Notes under the pieces: generated by a model
Databases searched by the model: none
What the model was told of the DNA's origin: nothing
The model's input: only the letters and a program-made list of their open reading frames with translations
Shown: positions 18,838-27,759 of the stretch, in pieces
Layout of the letters: every line of letters starts with the position of its first letter
How positions within the stretch are numbered: position 1 is the first letter of the stretch
Assembly (NCBI GenBank): GCA_016790425.1
Contig: JAEUPF010000116.1
Coordinates: 1-51,768, forward strand
Direction: 5' to 3'
Origin: Rubrivivax sp.
GTDB lineage: Bacteria > Pseudomonadota > Gammaproteobacteria > Burkholderiales > Burkholderiaceae_C
DNA length: 51,768 bases
Program-made: the position numbers and the translations under genes

Positions 18838-19799
18838 GGCTGCCTCGGCGCCCGCGCGAAAGCGCCCGCGGGCCGGTCGCCGCCGGCCGCGACGAAGCCC
18901 TTGGGCAGGCCGGCTTCGGGCGTCATGCCGTAGACCGGCTCGCCCGGCAGCCCGGCCTGCAGAACGGCGCGGGCGGCGAAGAGCCGCTCGAGGTCGACGC
19001 CGGTGCGAACGCCCATCGCCTCGAACATGAAGACGAGGTCTTCGGTGACGACGTTGCCCGAGGCACCGGGCGCGTAGGGGCAGCCGCCGAGGCCGCCTTG
19101 CGAGCTGTCGAAGGTGCGCACGCCCACGTCCCAGGCGGCCAGGCAGTTCGCCAGGCCGAGGCCGCGCGTGTTGTGCATGTGCGCCGCGCCGGTGCGCTGG
19201 CCGATCTCGGCGCGCACGCGCTCGAAGAGGCGCCGCACCTGCGCCGGGTTGGCCATGCCGGTGGTGTCCGACAGGCCGATCGAATCGGCGCCGGCTTCGG
19301 CCAGCGCCGCCGCCAGCCGCACCACATCGTCTTCGGGCACGGCGCCTTGCAGCGTGCAGCCGAACGCGGTGGAGATGCCGGTCTCCACCCGCGCCCGCGG
19401 CGCCCGCTCGTTGCGCAGCGCGACCACCTCACGCACTTCGGCCACCATCTGCCCGGGCGTCTTGCGCACGTTGGCCAGCGAGTGCGCGGCGCTTGCCGAA
19501 ACCGGCAGCGTCAGCGCGTGCACGCCGTCGGCCAGCGCCGCCTCGGCGCCGCGCCGGTTCGGCACCAGCGCCATCACCTCGAGGCCGGGCTTGCCGAGCG
19601 CGTGCCGCACGACCTGGCTCACGTCGGCCATCTGCGGCAGCCGCTTTGCGGGGACGTAGGAGCCGACTTCGATCTCGCGCAGGCCCGCCGCGGCGAGCGC
19701 GTCGATCCACGCGAGCTTGCGCGCCGTGGGCATCGTCGCCTCGACGCTTTGCAGCCCGTCGCGCGGACCGACCTCGCTGATGAGGACGTCAAGGTCCAA
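18834..19799 (-). CDS. Hydroxymethylglutaryl-CoA lyase family protein
   Basis: A TIM-barrel lyase that cleaves a 3-hydroxyacyl-CoA, classically HMG-CoA to acetoacetate and acetyl-CoA. It has 321 residues. EVGPRDGLQ near the N-terminus holds the metal and arginine ligands. IEVGSYVPAKRLPQMAD, HMHNTRGLGLANC and the Cys loop GGLGGCPYAPGASGN complete the active site. The frame has no stop for about 2.3 kb upstream, but similarity begins at VLISEVGPRDG. The nearest start is a TTG at 19799 with GAAGG upstream, so a rare TTG start is proposed. It is first in a two-gene operon with the CoA-transferase. The acyl substrate could also be citramalyl-CoA or similar. Confidence 0.87.
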   Translation of the reverse strand: MDLDVLISEVGPRDGLQSVEATMPTARKLAWIDALAAAGLREIEVGSYVPAKRLPQMADVSQVVRHALGKPGLEVMALVPNRRGAEAALADGVHALTLPVSASAAHSLANVRKTPGQMVAEVREVVALRNERAPRARVETGISTAFGCTLQGAVPEDDVVRLAAALAEAGADSIGLSDTTGMANPAQVRRLFERVRAEIGQRTGAAHMHNTRGLGLANCLAAWDVGVRTFDSSQGGLGGCPYAPGASGNVVTEDLVFMFEAMGVRTGVDLERLFAARAVLQAGLPGEPVYGMTPEAGLPKGFVAAGGDRPAGAFARAPRQP

Positions 19800-20123
19800 G
19801 TCGCTTCGCCTTCGCTCGTTTGCGGGGCCGAGGAGTCTAGGACTTCCGCGCCGCTCGCTTCGACCTCGGGGCCGCCGGGGCCGGGGTTCGCCGCCGGCGC
19901 GCGGTGCCGGCGCAGCGCGAGGGGCAGCGCGAGGGGCAGCGCGAGGGGCAGCGCGAGGGGCAGCGCGGGGGGCAGCGCGAGGGGGCAGTGGAGGGATTCG
20001 CCACGCTGATGCCCGCGCTGCGGGACGGGTGGGCGGGCCGCGCCGGAGCCTCGCGGTTACGATCGGCCGCGCCTCCCGCGCCTCGACAGAGCCCTCGTTT
20101 TCGCGCCCTTCCGTTCGATTCCC
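19800..20123. other. Intergenic region between lyase and deacetylase
   Basis: This 324-bp divergent spacer holds the 12-bp tandem repeat at 19912-19995 and otherwise GC-rich sequence. No RNA gene or convincing small gene was seen. The promoters of both flanking genes must lie here, but no clear -10/-35 pair stands out. Confidence 0.6.
19912..19995. repeat. 12-bp tandem repeat, six units plus a degenerate seventh
   Basis: Unit GCAGCGCGAGGG repeated head to tail from 19912 to 19983 (unit 5 has one A-to-G change), then a variant GCAGTGGAGGG at 19985-19995. It lies in the non-coding gap upstream of the deacetylase gene. Confidence 0.92.
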
Positions 20124-21011
20124 ATGCAAGGAGAAGCCGGTACCGCCAACCCCTCGGCCGAGGCGGCCGCCGAGAGCCTGCGGCCCCTGGGCACCGGCGG
20201 TGCGCGCGCGAGCGGCGGCTCGTGGCGCCCGGCGCCGTCGGTCCGGCTCACCGTGGCAGGGCATGGCGCGGCCGCGGCAGCGGCGCTGGTCGACCCGATG
20301 CTGTGGCCCTGGGCGCTGGGCGCGGTGGCGGCCAGCCACGCCTGGCTGCTGGCCGGCGGTCTGACGCCGGGCTCGAGCATCCTCGGGCCGAACGTCGTTC
20401 GCCTGCCCGCGGCCGCGGTGGCGCGGCGCCAGGTGGCGCTGACCTTCGACGACGGCCCCGACGCCGAGACGACGCCGCGCGTGCTGGACCTGCTCGACGC
20501 GGCCGGCGCGCGTGCCACGTTCTTCTGCATCGGCCGCCGGGCGCGGGCGCTGCCGGCGCTGGTGCGCGAGATCGCCGAGCGCGGCCATGCGGTGGAAAAC
20601 CACGGCGACTCGCACTCGCACGCCACCGCGATGTTCGGCTACGCGCGCTTGCGCGCCGACATCGCGGCGGCGCAGGAGACGCTGGCCGAGCTCGCCGGGC
20701 GGCGGCCGCGCTACTTCCGGCCGATGGGGGGCTTCCGCAATCCCTGGCTCGATCCGATCCTGCACGGGCTCGAGCTGCGCCAGGCGTGCTGGACGCGCCG
20801 CGGCCACGACTCGGTGCGCCGGGATCCGGGCGCCGTGTTGCGCCGGCTGACGCGGCGCATGGCCGCCGGGGACATCCTGCTGCTGCACGACGGCGACGCC
20901 GCGCGCAGTGCGGCCGGCACGCCGGTGTCGGTGGAGGTGCTGCCCCCGCTCCTGGCGGCGCTGCGCTCGGCCGGCCTGCACGCAGTGACGCTGGGCGAAG
21001 CGGCGGCGTAG
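20124..21011 (+). CDS. Polysaccharide deacetylase (NodB domain), membrane-associated
   Basis: A 295-residue carbohydrate esterase family 4-like enzyme, which removes N- or O-acetyl groups from cell-surface or cell-wall glycans. Two hydrophobic stretches (about 45-80) precede the catalytic domain and predict inner-membrane anchoring. The NodB motifs are present: TFDDGPDAETTPRVLDLLD (about 110), the His pair in NHGDSHSHAT, RYFRPMGGFRNP and the final DILLLHDGD. The start at 20124 has AAGG before it (CATGCAAGG context) but is not strongly marked. It is convergent with the decaheme cytochrome gene 170 bp downstream. The glycan substrate is unknown. Confidence 0.88.
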   Translation: MQGEAGTANPSAEAAAESLRPLGTGGARASGGSWRPAPSVRLTVAGHGAAAAAALVDPMLWPWALGAVAASHAWLLAGGLTPGSSILGPNVVRLPAAAVARRQVALTFDDGPDAETTPRVLDLLDAAGARATFFCIGRRARALPALVREIAERGHAVENHGDSHSHATAMFGYARLRADIAAAQETLAELAGRRPRYFRPMGGFRNPWLDPILHGLELRQACWTRRGHDSVRRDPGAVLRRLTRRMAAGDILLLHDGDAARSAAGTPVSVEVLPPLLAALRSAGLHAVTLGEAAA

Positions 21012-21036
21012 CCGCCGGCAGCGGCCGGTGACGAGC

Positions 21037-21076
21037 CGGCCGCAGTCGGCCGCAGTTGGCCGCAGTTCACCGCAAT
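21037..21076. repeat. Four-unit 10-bp tandem repeat
   Basis: Units CGGCCGCAGT, CGGCCGCAGT, TGGCCGCAGT and TCACCGCAAT stand head to tail in the convergent gap after the deacetylase. The first two are identical and the last is degenerate. No transcription terminator is evident next to it. Confidence 0.75.
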
Positions 21077-21181
21077 TCGCCTGCGGGCGCAGCGAGGTCC
21101 ACCGCGGTCGATCGACGGGCGCTGGCTGGCGCCGCCCGGCGCCGCCCGGCGCCGGTCGACCGGAAGGCAGGCGCTTCGATT

Positions 21182-22123
21182 TCAGTCGCGCTTGTGATCC
21201 CGCTCGCGCTCCCGCTCGCCCTTGTCCCGCCCGCCCTTGTCCCGCCCGCCCTTGTCGCGCCCGCCCGGCTCGCGCCCGCGTCCCTTGGCGGGCTCGGCGC
21301 GCGGGTCGCGGTGGCACTCGACGCAGTTCTCGAAGTCCGCGATGCCTTCCTTGACGTGCTTGGCGCGCACCTTCGCCTGCGAGTGCTCGTGGCAGCCGTA
21401 GCAGGTGTAGCGGCCGTAGTCGTGGTTCCTGTGGCAGGTCTCGCACGACGCCTGGTGGTCGCGGTCGAGCACGAAGTGCTTGTCGTGGTCGAAGGTGGCC
21501 GGCTTCCACGCGTCGGTGCGGTGGCACGACTTGCAGCCGCCGCGCAGTTGGCGGTGCAGGCGGTCGTTGGGCGCGTTGTGGCAGCTCTCGCAACGCTCGA
21601 GAACGGCCGCCGCCAGCAGCCGGTGGTCGAACTGCGCCGGCTTCCAGGCCTTGTCGCCGTGGCACTGGCTGCATTCCACCTTCAGGTCGCGGTGCACGGT
21701 GTCGTTCGGGGCGGCGTGGCATGACGAGCACAGCTGGCGCACCGGAACCTTCAGCAGCGCGTGCGAGAACGGCTTGCGGCTGCGCTTCGTGAGCCGGGGG
21801 CCCTGGTGGTCGCTGTGGCAGGCGGTGCAGTCCTGCTCGATCAGCTCCTGGTGGAACGACACCTTGACGGTGCGCGCCGCAATCGGCACGCCCAGCGTCG
21901 TCTTCAGTCCGACATCGGCCACGACGTGGCATTCGGTGCAGCGCTGCGCCGCCGCGCCGCGCCAGGCGGCGTGGCAGGCGAAGCAATCGGTGGCCAGGTC
22001 TTCGTGTCCCTTCACCAGCGGCCCCGGGCTCACCATCAGGTGCGGGTAGACGAAGGCCAGCGCAACCAGCACGGCGAGGTTCAGCGCGACGACGATCCAC
22101 AGCACCGGCGGGCGCTTCTTCAT
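21182..22123 (-). CDS. Decaheme c-type cytochrome, membrane-tethered
   Basis: A 313-residue periplasmic electron-transfer protein with ten CxxCH heme-binding motifs, at about residues 47, 62, 99, 132, 151, 178, 197, 227, 241 and 267. An N-terminal helix (VLWIVVALNLAVLVALAFVY) without an obvious cleavage site suggests an inner-membrane anchor. The middle contains an internal duplication (CHAAPNDTVHRDL then CHNAPNDRLHRQL; AWKPAQFDH then AWKPATFDH). The last ~35 residues are a charged tail with three KGGRD/KGERD-like repeats. The ATG at 22123 overlaps the upstream stop by 4 bp. With the membrane protein and reductase upstream, it probably receives electrons from the cytoplasm. The final acceptor is unknown. 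Confidence 0.92.
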   Translation of the reverse strand: MKKRPPVLWIVVALNLAVLVALAFVYPHLMVSPGPLVKGHEDLATDCFACHAAWRGAAAQRCTECHVVADVGLKTTLGVPIAARTVKVSFHQELIEQDCTACHSDHQGPRLTKRSRKPFSHALLKVPVRQLCSSCHAAPNDTVHRDLKVECSQCHGDKAWKPAQFDHRLLAAAVLERCESCHNAPNDRLHRQLRGGCKSCHRTDAWKPATFDHDKHFVLDRDHQASCETCHRNHDYGRYTCYGCHEHSQAKVRAKHVKEGIADFENCVECHRDPRAEPAKGRGREPGGRDKGGRDKGGRDKGERERERDHKRD

Positions 22124-22704
22124 CGCCAGCCCCAGAACAGCAAGATCGCCACGATGTGCGCCGTGGCCAGGACGGCGAACGCCAGCGTGATCGGGAAATG
22201 GACGACGCGCCACTGCTTGACGGCGTCGAAGGTCAGGCTGTCCCAGTACAGCTGGTCCTCCAGCTCGGCTTCGGGCAGGCCGCGGGCGCGCATGCGTTGC
22301 CGCGCTTGTTCCATGCGCCGGCGCGAGCGATCGAGCAGGAACTTGCCGGTCAGCCCGCTGCCGACGTTGACCAGCATCGCCCACACCGCCAGCCAGCCGA
22401 GGATGGCGTTGAAGTGCACGCCGGCGTGCACCAGCACCAGCAGCGAGCCCAGCCAGGCGAGGAACTCGTGCCAGCGCAGCAGGCGGGCCGGCTGGCCGCT
22501 GCGGATGAGCTTGCGCTTGCGCAGCGAATAGGCGGTCGAGCCGATGATGAGCACCGTGCCGGGGATGCCGAGCCAGCGGCCGATCCACAGCAGGTCCAGC
22601 AGGTGCAGCAAGCCGTCGAGCGCCAGCGCCAGCAGCGCCAGCGCGGCGAAGCTGGCCACGAAGGGCAGCACCTCGTGCCGCCAGAGGTGGGCCTTGAGCG
22701 GCAT
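22120..22704 (-). CDS. Four-helix membrane protein, probable b-type cytochrome
   Basis: A 194-residue integral membrane protein with four hydrophobic helices (VLPFVASFAALALLALAL; LGIPGTVLIIGSTAYSL; FLAWLGSLLVLVHAGVHFNA plus LAVWAMLVNVGSGLTG; FPITLAFAVLATAHIVAILL). Histidines within or near helices (RWHEF, VHAGVHF, VVHFP, TAHIV) are placed as b-heme ligands would be. An acidic/basic loop (LPEAELEDQLYWDSLTFD) lies before the last helix. Family assignment is by shape, not by a firmly remembered motif. It starts at 22704 (TGATG junction with the reductase) and overlaps the decaheme gene by 4 bp. Both junctions make it the natural link across the membrane. Confidence 0.78.
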   Translation of the reverse strand: MPLKAHLWRHEVLPFVASFAALALLALALDGLLHLLDLLWIGRWLGIPGTVLIIGSTAYSLRKRKLIRSGQPARLLRWHEFLAWLGSLLVLVHAGVHFNAILGWLAVWAMLVNVGSGLTGKFLLDRSRRRMEQARQRMRARGLPEAELEDQLYWDSLTFDAVKQWRVVHFPITLAFAVLATAHIVAILLFWGWR

Positions 22705-23951
22705 CAGGCCTCCAGCACCAGCGCCGTGGCCGGGCGGCCGACGCAAAGCAGGCAATGGCCGGCCGCGATGTCATGGTCGGGTGCGTGCTCGTACTGCACC
22801 GTTCCTTCGAGCAGGCGCGTCTCGCAACTGCCGCAGCCGCCCGAGCGGCAGCCCGACTCGACCTCGATGCCATGGCGCTGCGCGAAGTCGAGCAGCGAGT
22901 CGTCCCGGCCGTCCCAGGCCAGCGTGCGCCCGGAGCGGCGGAACGTCACCTCGACGCTTTCCGCTGCGGGCGGCGCGGGTTGCGCAGCGCCCGGCAGCCG
23001 CACCGACGCCGGTCCGAAGGCTTCGTAGTGCACGTCCGCGGTCGGCACGCCCCACTGGACGAGTGCAGGCACCAGCGTCTGCATCATCGCCGCCGGCCCG
23101 CAGACGTGGAACCGATGGCGCCCGTGCGGCAGCGTCCTGCGCAGCAGCTCGATGTCCACGTGCCCCGCGTGCTGGTAGTCGCGGCCGAGCACATCGTCGG
23201 GCAACGGGCGGCTGTAGGCGACGTGCAGGCGCAGCGCCGGGTGCGCGGCCGCCATCTCCTGCAGCTGCGGCTTGAAGGCGTGCTCGTCGCCGTTGCGCAC
23301 GCCGTAGTACAGGTGCAGCGCGCGCTGCGGCTGCTCGGCGATGCACCAGCGCAGCATGCTCATCATCGGCGTGATGCCGATGCCTCCCCCGATCAGCACC
23401 GCGGGCACCGTGGGGTCCGAATCGATGAAGAAGTGACCGGCGGGAGCCTTCACGCGCAGCACGTCGCCCACCCGGACCCGGTCGTGGAAGTGGTTCGAGG
23501 CCAGGCCCGGTGCGAGCTGCGGCTGGTCGGCCGGCGACGGGACGCGCTTGATGGTGACGCGGTAGTGGCTGGGGTCGGGGCGGTCGGACAGCGAGTAGCA
23601 GCGCGTGATGGCGCGCGGCGCCTGCGGCCCATCGGCATCGGCGGCGCCGGCGGGGACTTCCAGCGAGAACGTCAGGAACTGGCCGGGCCGGAAGGGCGGC
23701 AAAGGGCGGCCGTCGACCGGCTGCAGATGGAACGAGCACTGCGAACCCGCCGCGTCCTGGAAGACGCGCCGCAGCACGCGGAACTCCCGCCAGCCCTGCC
23801 AGGCCGACTCGGACCGGGTTGCCGGCGCAGCCCGCCCGGCCACGGCCGGCGGCGGTGCCAAGCGCCGACGCCGCATCACCACCCCGATGCCCACCGCCAG
23901 CTGCAGCAGCAGTGCAGCCCCGATCAGGCCCAGCAATCCGGCGGCAGTCAT
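22704..23951 (-). CDS. Membrane-anchored flavin oxidoreductase with C-terminal 2Fe-2S ferredoxin domain
   Basis: A 415-residue electron-input module. An N-terminal helix (GLLGLIGAALLLQLAVGIGV) anchors it. The FAD domain of the ferredoxin-NADP reductase type follows (FRPGQFLTFSLEV, RCYSLSDRPDPSHYRVTIKR). The NAD(P)-binding domain follows (LIGGGIGITPMMSMLRW, VCGPAAMM). A plant-type ferredoxin domain ends the protein, with cysteines in GCRSGGCGSCETRLLEG and CLLC. This order is shared with phthalate- and benzoate-type reductases and with hybrid-cluster protein reductases. The genetic partners here are a membrane protein and a multiheme cytochrome. The ATG at 23951 begins the anchor helix; longer open frame upstream lacks a ribosome site. 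Confidence 0.87.
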   Translation of the reverse strand: MTAAGLLGLIGAALLLQLAVGIGVVMRRRRLAPPPAVAGRAAPATRSESAWQGWREFRVLRRVFQDAAGSQCSFHLQPVDGRPLPPFRPGQFLTFSLEVPAGAADADGPQAPRAITRCYSLSDRPDPSHYRVTIKRVPSPADQPQLAPGLASNHFHDRVRVGDVLRVKAPAGHFFIDSDPTVPAVLIGGGIGITPMMSMLRWCIAEQPQRALHLYYGVRNGDEHAFKPQLQEMAAAHPALRLHVAYSRPLPDDVLGRDYQHAGHVDIELLRRTLPHGRHRFHVCGPAAMMQTLVPALVQWGVPTADVHYEAFGPASVRLPGAAQPAPPAAESVEVTFRRSGRTLAWDGRDDSLLDFAQRHGIEVESGCRSGGCGSCETRLLEGTVQYEHAPDHDIAAGHCLLCVGRPATALVLEA

Positions 23952-24265
23952 GTCATGGGGTGTGCGCGCAGGGGCCGCGAGCAAATGGCCGCGGCCCCGA
24001 GTGCATTCTGGGAGCCGGCCAGGCGGGCCGGCTTGAGAGGCATCAAGCCGGGCGGCCGGAGGCGGCGCGGCGGGCGCTGCCCGGCCGGTGCCCTTCATGC
24101 CGCCGGCGAAGACAGCCCCACGGCCAGCGCGGCGAGGCGCGCGCTGCTGCACCGGCGGGCGGCCTGCGGTATCGTCCCGCGCGCAGGCCCGGCACCTCGG
24201 CCAGGCGCGGCAGCAGCGCTGCCGCCTTACCGTTGACGAACGGGCCGCACAGGAGACAAACGCCC
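23952..24265. other. Intergenic region with three hairpins between the redox operon and the radical SAM gene
   Basis: A 314-bp divergent spacer. Near the reductase side it has three inverted repeats in a row: GGGGCCGCG/CGCGGCCCC (23971-23979 with 23990-23998), AGCCGGCC/GGCCGGCT (24013-24020 with 24026-24033) and GCTTGA/TCAAGC (from 24031). The remaining ~200 bp towards the radical SAM gene show no clear gene. No B12-box was found, so a cobalamin riboswitch is not supported. Confidence 0.55.
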
Positions 24266-25888
24266 ATGCGTGTCACGCTCGTCCACCCGGCGGGGTTCAA
24301 CTTCATGCCGGGCCAGCCCGACTTCGCGATGCTGGCCAACCGCATGGCGCCGGTGGGCATCATGCAGCTGGCGAGCTGGCTGGACAAGCACGGCCACCCG
24401 ACGCAGCTGCACGACTGCCTCGGGCCGCATTCGCCGCCGGGCATCGCGGCCAACGCCGAGATCGTGCTCGCCACCGAGCCCGAACTGGTCGGCTTCTCGG
24501 CCACCACGTCCAGCTTCATGGACGCGGTGGACATGGCCGAGCACATCAAGCGCAAGCGCCCGCACGTGAAGGTCGTCGTCGGCAACGTGCATGTCTCCTC
24601 GCTGGGCACGCCGGTGCTCGAGCACTTCCCGGAGATCGACTACCTCGTCATCGGCGAGGGCGAGGGGGCGCTGCTCGACCTGTGCGAAGGCCGCGCGCTG
24701 TCGGACATCGGCAACCTGTGCTGGCGCGACAGCAGCGGCCGCGCCATCTTCAACGAGCGACGCAGCCGCATCATCGAGCTGGACGAGCTGCCGTTCCCGG
24801 CCTACGAGAAGCTGCGCGGCTTCCCGCGCGACTACCACATGCCGCTGTTCACCTACGAGCTGCGCTACGGCGCGACGATGGTGGGCTCGCGCGGCTGCCC
24901 CTACACCTGCTCGTTCTGCGACCGCACGGTGTTCGAGCGCCTGTACAAGACGAATTCGCCCGAGTACACGTACGAGCACATGCGCTACCTGCGCGACCGC
25001 TTCGACGTGCACCACATCAACTTCTACGACGACCTGTTCACCGCCAGCAAGAAGCGCGTCGAGGGGCTGACCGAGCTGCTGATCACCCAGCCGCTGCGCA
25101 TGCAGTTCAACTGCGCCATCCGCGCCGGCCACACCTCGCCCGAGATGCTGCGGCGGCTGAAGCAGGCCGGGGCGCTGATGGTGTCTCTCGGCATCGAGTC
25201 GGCCGACCCGCAGATGATGCTGCGCCACAAGGCCGGCGTCACGCTCGAGCAGGTGCGCAACACCGTGCGCGACATCCATGCCGCGGGGCTGCGCGCCAAG
25301 GGCCTGTTCATCTTCGGCATGCCCGGCGAAACCGAGCAGACGTTCCGCACCACCAGCGACTTCATCCTCGAGCTGGGGCTGGACGAGATGAACATGACCA
25401 AGTTCGCGCCACTGCACGGGGCGCCGATCTGGGAAGAAGCGCTGTCGGGCGAGTCGGGCGATTTCGACGAGGACTGGCGGCTGATGAACTGCCTGAACTT
25501 CGTCTACAAGCCGCACGCCTTCGCCACGCGCGAGGAGATGGACGCGCTGTACAACTGGCACGTCATGCGCTTCTACAACAGCCGCCAGTACCACAAGAAG
25601 TTCGCGCGCCGGCTGTGGCAGCACCGCTGGAGCTTGTGGCACCTGGCCAAGCACGTGCCGCAGACGGTGAAGGCGATGCGCTACTTCAAGAAGAACAAGG
25701 CCGAGCTCGAGCGCGCCAAGCGCGAGTTCAAGCGCCACCCGCGGCAGCCGGTGGGCCTGATGCCGGTGCTCAGCCCCGAGATCGCTGCCGACAACGTCGC
25801 CGCGATGCAGCGCGACGGCCGCCACGAGCCGGTGAACGCGAAGCCGGTGAAGATGACCTGGGCGCGCGCGCCGCTGGCGGGGCGCTGA
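24266..25888 (+). CDS. Radical SAM protein with N-terminal B12-binding domain
   Basis: A 540-residue cobalamin-dependent-type radical SAM enzyme of unknown reaction. The N-terminal ~150 residues form a B12-binding-like Rossmann domain (MRVTLVHPAG, PVGIMQLASWLDKHGH, VVGNVHVSSLGTPVLEHFPE, YLVIGEGEGALLDL). The radical SAM core follows, with the 4Fe-4S motif C211-x3-C215-x2-C218 (GCPYTCSFCDRT), a partial barrel (FYDDLFTASKKRV, GIESADPQMML) and GLFIFGMPGETEQT. The C-terminal ~130 residues are basic and helical. The start at 24266 has AGGAGACAAACGCCC. Relatives include BchE-like cyclases and hopanoid and lipid-modifying enzymes. It appears to be transcribed alone; no substrate-biosynthesis genes are adjacent. 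Confidence 0.88.
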   Translation: MRVTLVHPAGFNFMPGQPDFAMLANRMAPVGIMQLASWLDKHGHPTQLHDCLGPHSPPGIAANAEIVLATEPELVGFSATTSSFMDAVDMAEHIKRKRPHVKVVVGNVHVSSLGTPVLEHFPEIDYLVIGEGEGALLDLCEGRALSDIGNLCWRDSSGRAIFNERRSRIIELDELPFPAYEKLRGFPRDYHMPLFTYELRYGATMVGSRGCPYTCSFCDRTVFERLYKTNSPEYTYEHMRYLRDRFDVHHINFYDDLFTASKKRVEGLTELLITQPLRMQFNCAIRAGHTSPEMLRRLKQAGALMVSLGIESADPQMMLRHKAGVTLEQVRNTVRDIHAAGLRAKGLFIFGMPGETEQTFRTTSDFILELGLDEMNMTKFAPLHGAPIWEEALSGESGDFDEDWRLMNCLNFVYKPHAFATREEMDALYNWHVMRFYNSRQYHKKFARRLWQHRWSLWHLAKHVPQTVKAMRYFKKNKAELERAKREFKRHPRQPVGLMPVLSPEIAADNVAAMQRDGRHEPVNAKPVKMTWARAPLAGR

Positions 25889-26253
25889 AGCCGCGCGCCG
25901 GCCCGTCCGGTGCTGTGCGCCGGCGCAGCGAATCCGGCAGAAGACCCGGGGGCATTGGTTGCCGGCGCGGCCGCCCCGGCCGGACAATGCGCGTCATGAC
26001 CGCAAGCGAGCCCCGCCACACCGCCACCGCGCCGACGCTGCGCGCGGGCTTTGCGTGCGCGGCGGCGCGGTCGATGCAACGCCGCAGCCGATGCCTCCGG
26101 GCCTGCTCGCCGGCCCCGGATTCCACGGCCCGGCGATGACACTTCCTCTTGTCCTGAGATAGCGCAACTCCTTCATCGCCGGGCCTGCAGCACCCGCCCG
26201 CGCGTTGCGACGCGACCGCTTGCCGCGGCACCCGTCGTCTCGAAGGATGCGTC
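25889..26253. other. Intergenic region after the radical SAM gene
   Basis: A 365-bp gap. Six bases after the stop a hairpin with an 8-bp GC stem (25895-25902 with 25919-25926, 16-nt loop) could act in termination, but lacks a T-run. A short ATG frame near 25987 (about 50 codons) has no ribosome site or recognisable content and is not called. The promoter of the downstream gene must lie at the right side. Confidence 0.5.
25895..25926 (+). terminator. Possible terminator hairpin after the radical SAM gene
   Basis: Perfect 8-bp inverted repeat GCGCCGGC/GCCGGCGC with a 16-nt loop, placed six bases after the stop codon. No T-tract follows, so it is a weak candidate for intrinsic termination. Confidence 0.3.
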
Positions 26254-26685
26254 ATGAAAGACTTCGTTTTCCACGAGCGCCTGTTCACCGGCGCCGACCT
26301 CGCTCGCCTGCGCACGCTGGCGGCGGCCGACGGCCTGCCGCCGGAGCTGGCCGAAGCCCTCGAAACCCACGAACGCGTGCCGCCCGGTCCGGTGCCCGGC
26401 GATCTCGTCACGCTGTGGTCGGAGGCCGAGCTGCGCGACCCGGCCACGGGCCGGCGGCAGCGGATCAAGTTGTGCGAGCCGGTGGCGTCGAACCCGGCAC
26501 TCGGCTTCGTCTCGGTGCTGTCGCCGCTCGGTGCAGCGCTGCTCGGGCTGCGCGCCGGCATGGTGGCGCGCTGGCCGCTGCCGCTGGGCGGCGAGCGCGA
26601 GGCGGTCATCGAGCGGGTGACGTTCCAGCCTCTGGCGCTTGGCGAGGCCAGCGCAGCCGCGGCGTGCGTCGGCAGCGGGGCCTGA
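26254..26685 (+). CDS. Rnk-like GreA/GreB C-terminal-domain protein
   Basis: A 143-residue cytosolic protein that ends in the FKBP-like fold of Rnk and GreA/GreB, which contacts RNA polymerase. Key segments are PGDLVTLWSEAELRDPATG, PVASNPALGFVSVLSPLGAA and LLGLRAGMVARWPLPLG, which align with the VSVMAPVGAALLGLRVGD stretch of Rnk as I remember it. The long Gre coiled coil is absent; a short helical N-terminus replaces it. The role is probably modulation of transcription elongation, by family analogy. The start at 26254 has GAAGG eight bases upstream. It is convergent with the ABC ATPase gene, 9 bp away. Confidence 0.8.
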   Translation: MKDFVFHERLFTGADLARLRTLAAADGLPPELAEALETHERVPPGPVPGDLVTLWSEAELRDPATGRRQRIKLCEPVASNPALGFVSVLSPLGAALLGLRAGMVARWPLPLGGEREAVIERVTFQPLALGEASAAAACVGSGA

Positions 26686-26694
26686 CGGCGGAAC

Positions 26695-27755
<1,061 letters not shown>

Positions 27756-27759
<4 letters not shown>

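Noticed and set aside
23952-24265. Cobalamin riboswitch before the B12 radical SAM gene
   Set aside because: No B12-box-like sequence or typical multi-stem layout was found, and the hairpins lie on the side of the opposite operon.
25987-26139. Small gene in the gap before the Rnk-like gene
   Set aside because: About 50 codons without a ribosome site, with Arg/Ala-rich random-looking sequence.
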